A stretch of 64,000 bases of DNA from Linnemannia schmuckeri. Its lineage: Eukaryota > Mortierellomycota > Mortierellomycetes > Mortierellales > Mortierellaceae. The notes beneath the pieces were generated by a model. The model was not told the origin of the DNA and did no database searches. It saw nothing but the letters and a program-made list of their open reading frames with translations. The DNA is taken from the NCBI GenBank assembly GCA_029449235.1, contig JANATG010000004.1, positions 682,001-746,000 of the forward strand, in the 5' to 3' direction. The position numbers and the translations under genes are program-made. Positions 47,287-59,300 of the stretch are shown piece after piece. Position 1 is the stretch's first letter. Each line of letters begins with the position of its first letter.

Positions 47287-48264
47287 CCGATGGAGAACAG
47301 GTCGCTGTATTCACAACCAAACAAAATAGTTTCGCATGGATGGTTCTGCATCATCTCGAAAAATCCACGTCTAGGGCAGCCATGGAGCAGAAATTTAAGA
47401 GCAACGACAACTCTGAATGGACTAATAATACCGCGGCAGCCATATGTGCCGAGACTCGCGACATTGTTCTCCCCATTGTTGGATTAGGCGAGAATGGCAA
47501 CAGCAACAGGACGCTGACGATTGGTGACCTCATTGACAGGACAGACAGGGAGTTTATTTCCAAGGTCATGCTGGAGGAAAAGATTTTCTCGACCTGGTCC
47601 TCTGGTCGCACTGTCCTCCTCGGCGATGGTAATATTTTCTTTTTTCCAATTGCACAAGCCTAGCATGCAATCACGATAGCGCTGGTATGCGTGAGCAGGA
47701 ATCTTTACTAAGCTTGTCTATCCTTATCCATATTTCGTGACAAAATAGCCTGCCATAAGTTACATCCAGCTGCTGGTCAAGGTGAGTTTTATTACTCAAA
47801 ATACATGATCTCTCAATGCCAACTAAGTAATCACCCTACGAGGAACTAAAGCACCCTTCCTTATGACTCAATTCCTCACAGGCGCGGTTAACGCAGTACA
47901 AGATGCAGTAGTACTCGCCAATTTGATCTACACTCTCCCCTCAACATCCTCCTCCGACATCACAACAATGTTCAAAGAGTACCAAGACGAACGCATGGGC
48001 CCTGTTCAGGCATGCTTCAAGAACAGTCAAATCAGTAGCAAGATGATGGCTAAGGGGTTCTCGGGTGCGTTGGCGAGGTTCATTTTTGGACATATGCCCG
48101 ATTGGTTGTGGAGGTTGAAGTTGATTGCTGCGTCAAGATATGCTCCCTCGGTCGGGTTCCTGAAAAGGCCCGAGGTTAAGAAGGGGGCTGTTGTACCTGA
48201 TGAGTCGTCTAGTGCTGACAAGGCTAGAGCTCTCTTTGAAAAACGCCAGGCTGCAGTAGTGTGA
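46291..48264 (+). CDS. FAD-dependent monooxygenase, copy 5
   Basis: Exons 46291-46426, 46524-46683, 46790-47177, 47301-47628, 47749-47781 and 47882-48264 give 475 residues. Exon lengths 1, 2, 3 and 5 (136, 160, 388, 33) equal those of copy 4, so the two are a tandem pair. FAD-binding GAGLGG near residue 14, GADGAYS, GDACHKLHPAAGQGAVNA. In the LHPAAGQ stretch one Gly of the usual PAGGQ is replaced by Ala. Intron 3 has a 30-base T run (47253-47282); exon 4 then begins with VAVFTT where copy 4 has WATFTT. Predicted cytosolic flavoenzyme of unknown substrate. Confidence 0.92.
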
Positions 48265-48962
48265 TATCTTTTTATCTTTGCTTTCTGTGAGACGTTCACA
48301 AGTGGAGACATGGCGCACGAAAAATAAAAATAAAAAAAATAAAAAAAATAAAAAAAAGGCTCAATTGCTGATTGGTTTTACATCATTGAATGGAACTTCA
48401 AAAATTGTTAAAACACATAAGTTTCCCGTGCCTGATCCACTTGTCTTCCTTTCGTTATTTCCTTTTCACATACTGAAACATTACCTTCATTCCTACCTTA
48501 ACTTTTCCCAGGACCTTTTCAGCCACAATGAAATCCTAATCTCAACCAACGAAAGATCGACGTCCAATTAAAAAAGGTCGATCGCCTTCCTTTCAAAGCA
48601 TACGCTCTTCGCCCTGGTCTTGATTTCCATCCCCCGCTCAGCACTGTATATGTGCCTTTGCCAAGGGCGATCTTAAAAAATAAATTGCAGCTAACAACCA
48701 CTCTTTCATTCGTCTCGTAGGTCGAAGGAACAACTTTAGCGAAGGCAACTGCAATGAAGTTCAAGAGAAGGATGAAACAAAAATAATAAGGAAATGGTCA
48801 AACCTATCCCTCTCAAGGTGCATAGAGTAGTAAAAAGGAATAATTGCGAGAGAGAAAATTGACAGGGAGGGAGGATAGGATGGATTGTGGTCCTTAGATT
48901 CTAGTACATAAGCCTACTGTGCGATGCCAACTCTAATTACGCGATAGTGTCAAAAGCTATTG
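48265..48962. other. Convergent intergenic region, monooxygenase 5 and kelch C
   Basis: Holds repeated AAAATAAA units (about 48319-48357), which supply several possible polyadenylation signals for copy 5. No gene is supported. Confidence 0.4.
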
Positions 48963-50828
48963 CTACGGGGTATACGCCTCAGTTCTGAGGGCTTCCATCT
49001 GTCGCTGGTACTCAAGCTGTTGCATATGGATGTCCACTAATGCTTGCCGTTCCTGATTCACCTCCTCTCTCTGCCTCCTCAACCATTCCTCCTGCGAGAT
49101 CCGCATCCCTCCACTATTAAGCGCCACAAGCGTGTCCGAATTATCTGTCATCGTCGGGGATAGCAACTGAACAGAATCTGATTTCTCGCTGTTGGATCTC
49201 GAGACGCTCTTTTCCTGACTCCTCCGTTCCTGTTCAAAGAGTTGATGTTGGAGACTCCTGGCTTCTTGTGAATCCCTGGACTGGTTGTTGGCAGGTCCCC
49301 GACCGCTCCAGCGCTTGGAGGCACGTTTGGGCTTGTTGTTGACGTTGACGTTTTGGATTCGACTGAAGCCGGCGCCGCCCTTGTTGCGTCTGCGTCTGCG
49401 GAGACAAAATAAGATGCACGCACCGATGATCAAGATACCGAGAGAGGACGCGACGCCGATAATGATCGAGATTGTCTTTCCACGAACATTGCTGGTGCTG
49501 TTTTCGCTGTTGGCGTTGCCGCCAGTTTTGGTGGGTGTGGGACTTTCTATTGGTGTGGTGGATATGGGTGTTGGCGTTGGTGTTGGTATATCCAGAAAGA
49601 ATTGGGTTGTCCACTTGTTGCTCCGAAGATCGAACACTGCAGTGTCCAAGAATGTCAGATTGAATGATTGTCCTATTGGTGCGCAAAAAAACCACATTAA
49701 TAAAAAAATAATAGCACATGCAGTCATGAGGACAAGAAGCAAAAAAAAGAGAAAAAGGGCAGGGAGAATATACCTCCCCAAACGACAAAATTGTTTCCAG
49801 CGGCTGTGCAGGCCATGTTACGACGGAAATGAGAATTGCCTGGTGGTGAAGGAGCCTTGGTCCAGGTGAGCGAGGCGACATCGAGAATGTAAACATCGCC
49901 TTGGAGCGTGCTGTTGACGTTGACTAGTGTTCCTCCGTACACCACCATCTTGCTGCCTCCTTGGGCGGATACCATGCAGTGCTCCGACAACGGTGGCGGC
50001 CTCTGACCTTTTGTTGTCTATATGAAAGCAAAACATACATTAGCCGTATGCAGAGAGACAGTTGCAAACAGTAGCACAAAATAATTACAAAGATGAATCA
50101 GGACGTACCAATCTCCGCCATGTGGATGTGGTGGGCAGGAATTCGAGCAGGTTGGGGTTGCCATAGGGCTTCTCGAAGTTATCATAGTTAGCACCTCCAT
50201 GGAGCAACATACTCTGCCTAACCCCGTTCCACGCCCACGCATACTTCATCATCGGTAACCTCAACAATTTGACTGAAGGCATTGGCGCCAAAGTCGTCTC
50301 CTTCGTCGCAAAACTATACACCATCATCCCGGTAGAGTCGTTCATCGCAGCCGGGATATAGACCAAACCCGTGTTAGGGTCCGTCGCAGCCTGATACCCA
50401 ATGTACCCCGTCCTCTTTCCCGTCCCAATACCCTTTCCGATCCAAACATTCGCCTCAATATCATATATGGCGACTCCAATCCGCATCCCCCACTCCATGA
50501 GCATTCTGCCATCCTTCGAAATAGCCATCGCCAGTCCAAAGTCAACAGGCGAAGAAGCCCTGTCGCCAGCACCGACAGAAAGGGGTTTCCAAGGCGGGGC
50601 AGTAGTATTCCAAGAAGGTTGTGTGAGGTCGAGGGAAAAGAATTGGTTATTGACGAAGTGGTGAGCGCTGGCCCTGCCTTGGACAAAGAAAGTCTTTTGG
50701 TCGTGTGTTGTTGCGTAGGCCATGCAGCAGAGGGGGACGGGTATCTGGGCAGAGACGAAGGGTGTGATGTGCAGGGTCGAAAGTGATGCTGCAACAAGGG
50801 AGATTAGGAGAGGGTTGCGGATGGACAT
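48963..50828 (-). CDS. Kelch-ectodomain single-pass membrane protein C
   Basis: Exons 50828-50109, 50017-49774 and 49672-48963 give 557 residues. Signal peptide (the start at 50828 puts LLISLVAASLSTL at the N-terminus), CCMAYATT propeller start, kelch blades (MLLHGG, MVVYGG, FVVWGG), a Thr/Pro-rich stalk (PTPTPTPISTTP), a transmembrane helix at about 389-411 and a basic then Glu/Gln-rich tail with a coiled coil (RQREEVNQERQALVD). The second exon is 244 bases, exactly as in kelch A. Probable surface or endomembrane receptor-like protein; the ligand is unknown. Confidence 0.88.
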
Positions 50829-51341
50829 CCTGATGGGGTGGTGAGAAGTGGATCTGTGAGAGGCAGAGAAGGAGCGTGTCATGACTGCATGCATGTGATC
50901 TGAGAGGAGAGAAGAGAGAAGGAGAAAGACGAATGTGGTGGAAGGAGGAGAAAGATGAGGCAGTGAGAATGTGGGCTTGGATTAAAAAAGAAGAGAAAAG
51001 GAAAAAGCGAGGGGAGACAGAAGAGGGGAAGGAAGGTCGAAAAAAAAATATTGCACGCAGACACAAACAGAAAACAAACAATGAACAAGCAGACAAGCAT
51101 ACACCAATAGACACAAAAATACACTCTCAGGAATCATGACCCCGCCTCACCCCTAGGAAGGGACACCGCCACGTGGTCTTTTGCCTTTTGGGACAAATGG
51201 ACGACCTGGACAGCCCCCCGTCCCGTCGACTTTTTAGTCCTCTCCAAACATATTTTGCTCTCATATATAAACAACAAACACGCACGCCGTCCTTGAATCA
51301 CAAAAGGGGACTTTTTAAATATTTCTATTCCCACCAGCATT
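50829..51341. other. Intergenic between kelch genes C and D
   Basis: No gene is supported. A TTTATATATG element on the minus strand (about 51262-51271) lies some 435 bases upstream of the kelch C start and could be its TATA box. Confidence 0.35.
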
Positions 51342-53304
51342 CTATAGTCGTTGGTACTCTTTCCTCAGCCGCTCGAGTTCATCCAAGTAGTGCTGTTGTT
51401 GTGCAGCAAGAGACAGTGGTTGATGTTGATACTGATGTTGTTGTTGGGACTGTATCATATGCGCCTGTGTTGCTGCTTGTGGACTGACAATCACCATCCT
51501 TGGGTCAACAAGATAATTCTGTGGTCGGCCATGCTGCACAAGCGTATCTTCCTGTGGCGCACCCATCCGAAACTGAGGATCCCTCGGTTGCTCCGAGGGA
51601 GGTATTCCCTGGTATCGCAATCGAGGGTCAAACTGGGGGTTGTTGTCGTTTGATGCTCGTTCGGGTTGTATGTAGAATAGATCGTTTGGAACCTGTGGTA
51701 CAATATACTCTGGATGCCGGGGCTCCCTTGAGTACTTGAGTGATTCGAATGTGATGGCCTGAGGGTTGCGTTCATCGGGAGGCAAGAGGCCCTTCGAATT
51801 GGGAGTCGCGTGCTCGTCAGACTTGGTTTGCACCTTCTCTTCCTTCTGTTTTCTGCGTCGTCGGTAAATGAATAACCCTATGAGAACAAGTAGAGCCAAA
51901 GCAGCGGCAGCTCCTCCGATGATCGCACCTCCGACGGTCGCACCGGTGTTCTTGCCGGGAAGGACGAATGTGTCTGTCCAAACATTGTCCTTGATGTTGA
52001 AAATAACTGTCGAGTCCAACATGCTCGACGAGTTTTTCCCTATGCATGCAGGGTGTCGGTTAATACGTTTAGCTCTTTTCTGCAAAAAATATGTTCCACT
52101 GCCCTTTGATTTTAACAACAATATGAAAAAGGAGGAATTACATACCACCCCAGACGACAAAGTTGTCACCGGCAACAGTGCAAGCAGCACTCGAACGGTT
52201 CAAAGGGTTATCGATATTAGGACCTTGCGTCCAGGTCATAGTCGGGACATCCAAAATAAAAATGGAGCCTCGGGGACCCCTTAGGTAGAACTCGCCACCG
52301 AACACGACCATCTTCTTTCCACCGTAAGCTATCATATGCAAAGCATGCAATTTGTGTCAGTTGACAGGACGAAGAAAGTTTGTTTACACAAATATCTGGT
52401 GTAGGGTTGACTAACCTGAACCCATGCAGTGGAACATGACAGGTCCGGGCGATGGGCCTGATGTTGTCTAAATCACATAAGAACAATGTAGACAACAAAT
52501 ATAAGTTTTTTTATAACATGAATTTGGTTCAATAAGATTATCAAAAAGTGCACTTACCAGACGGGTCCAATTTTTTGTCAGGGGTGAGTACTCGATCAGA
52601 TAGGGGTTGCTGTGGTTGGCTGGTTTATTGAAACGGTCGGGATCTGCATCGCCGCCTCCGTAGAGAAGCATGCTCTTTCTATGTGCGCACCACTGAAACG
52701 AATATCCGCTGACAGTACCATTGATGATCGGCAGTGTGGGCATCGTCTGGTATGTAGGATAGTTGGTAACAGGGTTGTAAACAAACATGCTTGATCCATT
52801 ACTAGCCCCGCTTGGAAAGTAAATTATCCCTGTGGATGGATCCGTCACAGACTGCAAAACCTCCTTACGGTAGATGGAAGTTACCTCTGGGAGAGGTAGC
52901 GCTGCAAGCCAAGACGACGAAGGGACATCGTAGGTAAAGATTGCGCGGCTTTGTTGAGCCCACAAAGTTAATCGCCTCCCGTCTGAAGAGACTGTCATGG
53001 AGTGATAGCTAGCTGAAGGTGCGACGGTGAGACCATTGCCCACCGGCAGGGGTACGTAGGGGGGATCGGAGGTTTTCCAGCCAGAGATGGTAAGGTCCAA
53101 CGAGAAAAACTGAGGAAGGGGTTTTGCGAAATCGGCGCCACCGCCTTCGACGTAAAAGAATTTCTCGTCATAGGTGGCATAGGCTGCACAACAGTAGGCG
53201 TTAGGAGACCATGCAAGGGAGGGGGTCGAGAGGAGTAATGAGGTGAAGAGGAGTAGGAGGGTGAGAGGGATGAGTGTGGTGATGGTTGTTGTTGTTCGTC
53301 CCAT
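51342..53304 (-). CDS. Kelch-ectodomain single-pass membrane protein D
   Basis: Exons 53304-52558, 52467-52416, 52328-52146 and 52039-51342 give 559 residues. Signal peptide (TLLLLFTSLLLSTPSLA), CCAAYATY propeller start, blades (MLLYGGG, MVVFGG, FVVWGG), a short stalk, a transmembrane helix at about 364-386, and a tail with repeated R-x-P-[EQ]-[YF] motifs (RHPEYIV, RDPQFRM) and a Gln-rich coiled coil ending YLDELERLRKEYQRL, very like copy A. An extra intron (52415-52329) splits what is one 244-250-base exon in copies A-C into 52 + 183 bases. The Met at 53304 gives the best leader; the frame is open further upstream but in leader-like sequence. Confidence 0.87.
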
Positions 53305-53820
53305 GGCACTGCCGTTGCATGGCCGAGTGATGGTGGATGAGGAAGGATGGCGAAACAGTGAACAAAAAGAGAGACGAAGGAAATAAAGTATCCAGAGAAC
53401 GCCTGAGAGCGTTTTCATTTTGTCATCTTTTTTTTTTCTCTCTCGATTGGACACAAAGAAAAAAATGAGCGAGTGAACGGGCTTGGGATGTGCATAGGGG
53501 ACCTTGAGAAGGTTTCTTGCATTTCGTCGGGATAGACGAGTGGCGGGCGACATTTCGCGAAAAGAGTGGAGTCGTCTACGACCGGTATCCTATGATAGGT
53601 ATTGATAGCCAGAGGAATGGACCGCGCCTCGTTTTTGTCCCTGAGACGCGCCATTGAACGACCTGAGCTGATCGCCCCAGGGTGTGTCTCAGTAAGGGTG
53701 AGTATTCGGACGAAAAAAGATTTTATCTACGGTCACGTGCATTGATTGAACGGAAAGAGGGCTTCCACCAAAGAACCATTTTCACACCCTTCCTTGCTTC
53801 CAGGATCACGCCGAAACGAC
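53305..53820. other. Divergent intergenic region, kelch D and Mgr3-like gene
   Basis: About 500 bases shared by the two starts; no gene is supported. A possible 3' splice site (CTTCCAG, about 53797-53803) lies just before the Mgr3-like start and may end an intron in its leader. Confidence 0.35.
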
Positions 53821-55579
53821 ATGTTCGCACCAGCAAGGATCGCATCCGTAACACTCTCAACAGCGGCTCGTTCAGCTCGATCGGTCTCTGGACGTATGAC
53901 TCTCACTACCGCATGCACTCCACCTGTTGCATGGCAGTCCAAAGCACCAGCCATCGTCGCCACCAGCACGCGCGCCTACTCCAGTGCGCGAGGAAAAGGT
54001 GGCATTCGGAACTTACCTCTTGCCGCTGTGGCTCTTATTCTTGGAGGCTTGACATTGACAGGAGCAGGGCTCTGGCAGTTCTACACTTCCGGTGTCAATG
54101 CCTTCCCCGAGGACATCAGGAACGACCTCCGCAAGGCGCTCTACTACCAGAACTATGGCAACGACTGTGACAAGGCTGTCGGATACTATCGGTCGGCTCT
54201 CAATGCAGCCATGCAGCACCCGGACCTCAAAGTTGATGGCCCTGAAGTCACTGGGATTATGATTCAGCTGGGCACAATGTTTCAAGATATGGGACGTACG
54301 CAGGAGGCGATTGATGTTTTGGTCATGGCGTTTGAGGTTTTGGTTCATGGCCGGACCTTGGGAACTGGCAACGATAGCATCTTGAGAAACGCGCAACAGC
54401 AAGAAGGCGCTGCCGGCGGCGGATTTGATAACAGCGACGAGCAGCATCACCCGAACCAGAAACACGATCAATCATCATCGTCAGCGCACGCGCACGCACA
54501 TGGACCTCGTGTTATGGATGGACCTACGCGCCTCAAGACCGTCGGAATCGCACAAAAACTTGGAGATCTGTACCATGCACTCAAGAAGGATCAGCAAGCA
54601 GAACGATACTACCTTTGGTCGGTGGAGCAGCTAATGAAGAACCACGATCAGATCCAGGCACGATCACCAGCTCACAGCTCGGATGAGGAGCGGTTGCAGA
54701 TCGCCAGGGATCGGGAATTGATGCGGAAGCATTTCAGCTTCGACAACTTGCCTTCATGGATGACTAAAACTGATCTTGGTGCTAGCCTTGAGGCCTTGGG
54801 TGCTTTCTATACCAGCAAGGGTGTCTACTCGTACGTGTTGCACCTTCTTTTTTCAGTCGGCTCTTTTCCATCACGTTGCTTATTCTTTGCGCTATTAATG
54901 CTAATGCTATATACTTCTTTTAATGCCAGTCGATCTCTGCATGCTGCGTATTCTTTGATTTATTAATACTTGATTCTTCTTTCGCTTTTCTTTTAGAAAT
55001 GCGCTCCCTCTGTATATGCGCGCATTGTCCTTGATCGAGCCCAACTCTTGTCACGCTGCCGTGTTGATGTAAGTCCTTTCCTGTGCATACTTATTTCTGT
55101 TTCATAGAAATAAGGAGCCAAAGGTGTAAGCAAAGATGACTAAACATACTCTTTTCAAATGATTTGCTTCGTAGGTGTAATATCTCGGATGCGTTTGCAG
55201 GACTTGGAAACATTGAGGATGCAACAGGATGGGCTGAGCGTGGACTGAAGATCGGAAGTGCGCAGAGCGGACAGGAGTGCGATGAGGGATGTGGTGTTAT
55301 TCTTTACAACCTTGGCATGCTGCACGAAGTAATGGTGATATTGCCCGCTTTGAGTTCGTTGTTCAGAAGTCGAAAGCTATTTGTCTCACATACTGACATA
55401 CCTGTGTTCTTTTACTTTTTCTTGGGTGCGAATAGATGAAGGGCGATGTGATGAAGGCTAAGGATTACTACAACCAATCGAAGCAGCACGGATTGAAGAC
55501 AGGGTTCAACCAGTGCATTGTTGAGTCTAACAAGGCTTTGAAGCGGATGAAGGAGGCCAACGAGGGTTCTCAAGCATAG
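53821..55579 (+). CDS. Mitochondrial TPR protein, Mgr3-like (i-AAA protease adaptor)
   Basis: Exons 53821-54830, 54997-55068, 55175-55328 and 55436-55579 give 459 residues. The N-terminal 60 residues are rich in Arg, Ser and Ala without acids, typical of a mitochondrial presequence. A transmembrane helix follows (LPLAAVALILGGLTLTGAGL), then FPEDIRNDLRKALYY and TPR helices (CDKAVGYYRSALNAA, IQLGTMFQDMGRTQEAIDVL, IAQKLGDLYHALKKDQQAERYY, LGNIEDATGWAERGL), ending with the characteristic short C-terminal TPR. In yeast, Mgr3 is an inner-membrane adaptor that brings substrates to the Yme1 i-AAA protease; this assignment rests on layout and motif order. A Gln/Asn/His-rich insert separates the TPR pairs. 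The Met at 53821 directly begins the presequence. Confidence 0.72.
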
Positions 55580-56337
55580 ATGGTTTGTCATACTCAAATA
55601 CACCAACGCATGTGTCTATCCAATTGTTTACTGGTTTATTGATAGTACTGCATGAAGTGTGTTTTCTGTGTTGTTGTGCGAAGTGTAATGGGCAAAGATA
55701 TGTCTTGTTGATGTTAAGCGGGTGCGCAATAATTGTAGTAGAGGAGGCGTATAAGCGTAAGGGTCGTATGTGTTATCGATGGCTGCATCTATGGTTTGTG
55801 AGAGTGTATGGGCTGTTCTGTTCTGTTCTGTTTGTTTGTTTGTTCGTGTGATTACTACTACTTCGTGCTCATTTTTTTTTTTTTTTTTTGTGCCTCGTCT
55901 CCATTTAAGAAACGAAAAAAAAAAGGCCTATCGTTCAACCGGCTGGTCTCACTCCAACTGGAACTTTGAATTTTTCTCTCCTTCGTTCGTATGTCCTGTT
56001 AACACTTCGTTTCCCTTTCTCTTCCTTCCACCCTTCACTCCCACTCACCCTCACAACTCAACTTTCCTTCACATCACCTACGCTTCCTCCCATCGACATT
56101 TTATATTTTTTTTTCTTCTTCTTCCTCCTCTTCACACTTCTTCTTTCCCCCCTTTTTATCCATACATTCTGACTCTTTCTCCTTCTCCTTCCTTCTTCCT
56201 CTCTCTCATTACTCCCTACCCCATCATCCTCTCCCTTCCCTTTCTCACAAATACCCTTTCCCGCCCTTTCTCACTCTCTCTTAACCACACGTCACACACA
56301 CCAACTATTCACTACACCCACACCCCACACTTACACC
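55580..56337. other. Intergenic and C/T-rich leader of the Ede1 gene
   Basis: An 18-base T run lies at 55872-55889, then a long C/T-rich tract (56030-56290) leads to the CACCATGG start context. No gene is supported. Confidence 0.4.
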
Positions 56338-59300
56338 ATGGCTTCGTTCGGAGGTCCCATCACTCGCGAGAACACCGGTACCGTTCGTCGTCGTGGTATG
56401 TCCTCTCTCTTGTCTCTTGGTTTTCAGCACCCACAGGAATAAAATGAACAAGTCCACCCATCGGCTCTGTTGGCTTGGTCACATGGAAAGTTCCAATACT
56501 CGCGTCTTACAAAGAAAAGTCGACCGCAAACAGTTGTATCTTGTCACTCGCTGGCTCGCCGCCTCGCTTACAAAATTGGGTTCTGTTCGCCCTTCTTTTG
56601 CCAGCACATGCTTTTCATAATATAGGAAAAAAAAAAATAACTACATTCAACAAAAGGAGACTGACGGCAGGAAGGAGGCGCAAGAAAAGAAACAACAGCC
56701 ATTTGAATGCAAGTACTAGACGCTGACCGACTGACGTGCACATTAACTCACTTGCTGGCTCACATAGAAATCACCTTGACGACACGCGAAAAACAGTTGT
56801 ACGCTCAACTCTGGGCAGCTGCCGACACCGACCAGAGCGGTTTTATTACCGGTGCAGACGCTGTGCCCTTCTTTGCAAAGTCAGGTCTTTCTCCTCAAAT
56901 ACTCGGACAGGTAAAATCGCTAATGCATACAGGAGTCCTATTATTACACAAGCGCAAAGGCAGGACAGGACATACCAAAAGGGCGGGGCTCTCGAATGGA
57001 CTACCACTAGTGTGGTCAGCGCCAGCTCAGGACAACTGTGAAAGCAGGCGCCTCAAAGGACACTCTTTAGCAAGAGACAACAGGAAAAGCTTGAGGACAA
57101 AGACAACAGATAACAAAGTACACTGTTCGAGTGAACTTGGTCATCTCTGGAGTGTCATTGAGGCTGACGTCGTTGCGCCGGGGCGGTATGAGCGCTGGCG
57201 CACTTGGAAAAGACCGAATTGTCGGCTCTCATGTTTATTTCAATAATTGCCCTTTTTACCGGATATAATTATCAAATGGCTTCAGCAAATGCTCAGTCAG
57301 GTACCATTCGAGAGTTATTAACCACCCCTGGAAACCTTTGTTGTCGAATTGTTCTCCTTTTAGATTTGGGTGTTGGCTGACACTGACAACAAGGGCGTCC
57401 TTGGCCAACAGGGATTCAGCGTTGCTGTCAAGTTGATTGCTCACGCCCAGAACGGCAAGACTCCTTCACCCGCCTTGATTAACACAGGTACAACGACATG
57501 CTACTTTGTTTGTTTGCTCAAAAGCGAAGAAAAAGCCAAATGACAGCAAAACCACAGCAAAGCTTCACCGGCTATGTCAGGAGGATATACAGAATGCCAG
57601 GCAAGCAGTATTCAGTTACGATCTGCTCTCATCATTTCCCCTCGAGTTTTGAAAAACTGAGAGCAGAGGAAGAAGAAAAGAAGGAGGGCGAGACGAACAA
57701 AATGACCAACGACAATAAAGGCAGCATCGATAACTATGCTCGGGAGACGGCAACAGCGCACACGAGCAGGAGTACAGTCAACAATGTTGTCGCACACCAT
57801 AGAGAACAACTCACAGAGCGACCAACGACAGGAAAGAACCTAGCGGTTAACGTCACACGTTGGTATCATGTTGTTGCACATCATGCCAACTTCGCTACAG
57901 ATCACTAACATGTATTCGTTTTCTCTATTTCACAGATGCGCCTCTTCCTCACTTTGAGGGAATCACTCCTGCCAAGGCAGAATCTCCTCTCTCTGGATCG
58001 ACCCCTGTCGTTTCACATTCAACAGGATCAGATTCTACAATCTCTGAGAGCGACAGGACTAAATACGCCAACATGTTTATGGCATGTGGACCTGTTGGTG
58101 GACTCTTGGATGGCGACAAGGCTCGTGAGGTCTTTTTGAAGTCCAAGCTTCCCGTTGACAAACTGAGCCAGATTTGGTATGTTCAGGCTTAATGTACTTG
58201 CATATGTAGCTAACGCTCTTTACGAATAACAATGCTGACTGACATTATGATACTCATTTGAATTTACTATCAGGGGTCTTGCTGACACCAAGTCGCGTGG
58301 ATCTCTGGACCTTGCCGACTTTACAATTGCCATGTTCTACATTCAGCGGACCATGGATGGATCCATCAGCACTCTCCCAACAACGCTTCCTCCATCATTG
58401 TTGAAGGCGGCCTCAGGACCCGCTGCTGGCGCAGGACTGATGTCATCCCCTGTTCTGAGTGCTCAAACCCTTTCGCGACAGCTCACTGGCGGCAACATGG
58501 GCATTCACAACCCTGCCATTGCGCGTCAGATGACTGGATCTATGGGCTTGAGCTCTAGTCCCCTTGCCAAGCAGAACACGGGCGGACTCTCCGCAGATTC
58601 TATTCCATGGGAAATCACCGCTGAAGAAAAGGCGAAATTCGATCGATTCTTTGACCAACTGGATGCTAACGGTGATGGGCTTGTCGAAGGTACATCGCTG
58701 TGAACTCTCATCCATTGCTCAAAGCCTATATTGAATTATGGCCGATATTGACATGAATATGTGTCATAATTCTTGACTGGATCGAAATAGGTGAGGAAGC
58801 GAGTAGATTCTTCATGAACTCGAGACTGCCCGAATCTGTGTTGGCGGAGATCTGGGACCTATCCGATATTACGAAGACTGGCAGTTTGTCCAAGGACGAG
58901 TTTGCAGTCGCAATGCTGCTGATCAACAGGAAGAACGCCTCCAACGCCCCCATCCCCAAGACCTTACCCATGTCTTTGGTCCCCCCTTCACTCCGCAACC
59001 GCGTTACCGCCTCCTTTTCCGCTCCTTTGCCTTTTGGTTCAGATATTACACGCAGTAAGCCTAGTATACACATATTCAGGCGTATTGATTGCGGACGCAT
59101 CTGAAATTGTCATTACATTTGATACCGACATTAACATATACATCTCTGTGTTTCCCTATTCCAGGCGCAACAATGTCTGGGGCTTCCCAGCATTTCCGCC
59201 GTCAGTCATTCGATTTGCTGGGCGATGGCCCTGCATTGACTTCATCGGTTAGTAGCAGCGGACTTGGACAGGCGGACAAGGACTTGATGGGCACAGAGGA

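Noticed and set aside
55770..56447. A 225-codon plus-strand frame across the Ede1 leader
   Set aside because: It arises from C/T-rich DNA (Phe/Ser/Pro/Leu runs) and runs into the real Ede1 first exon in another frame.
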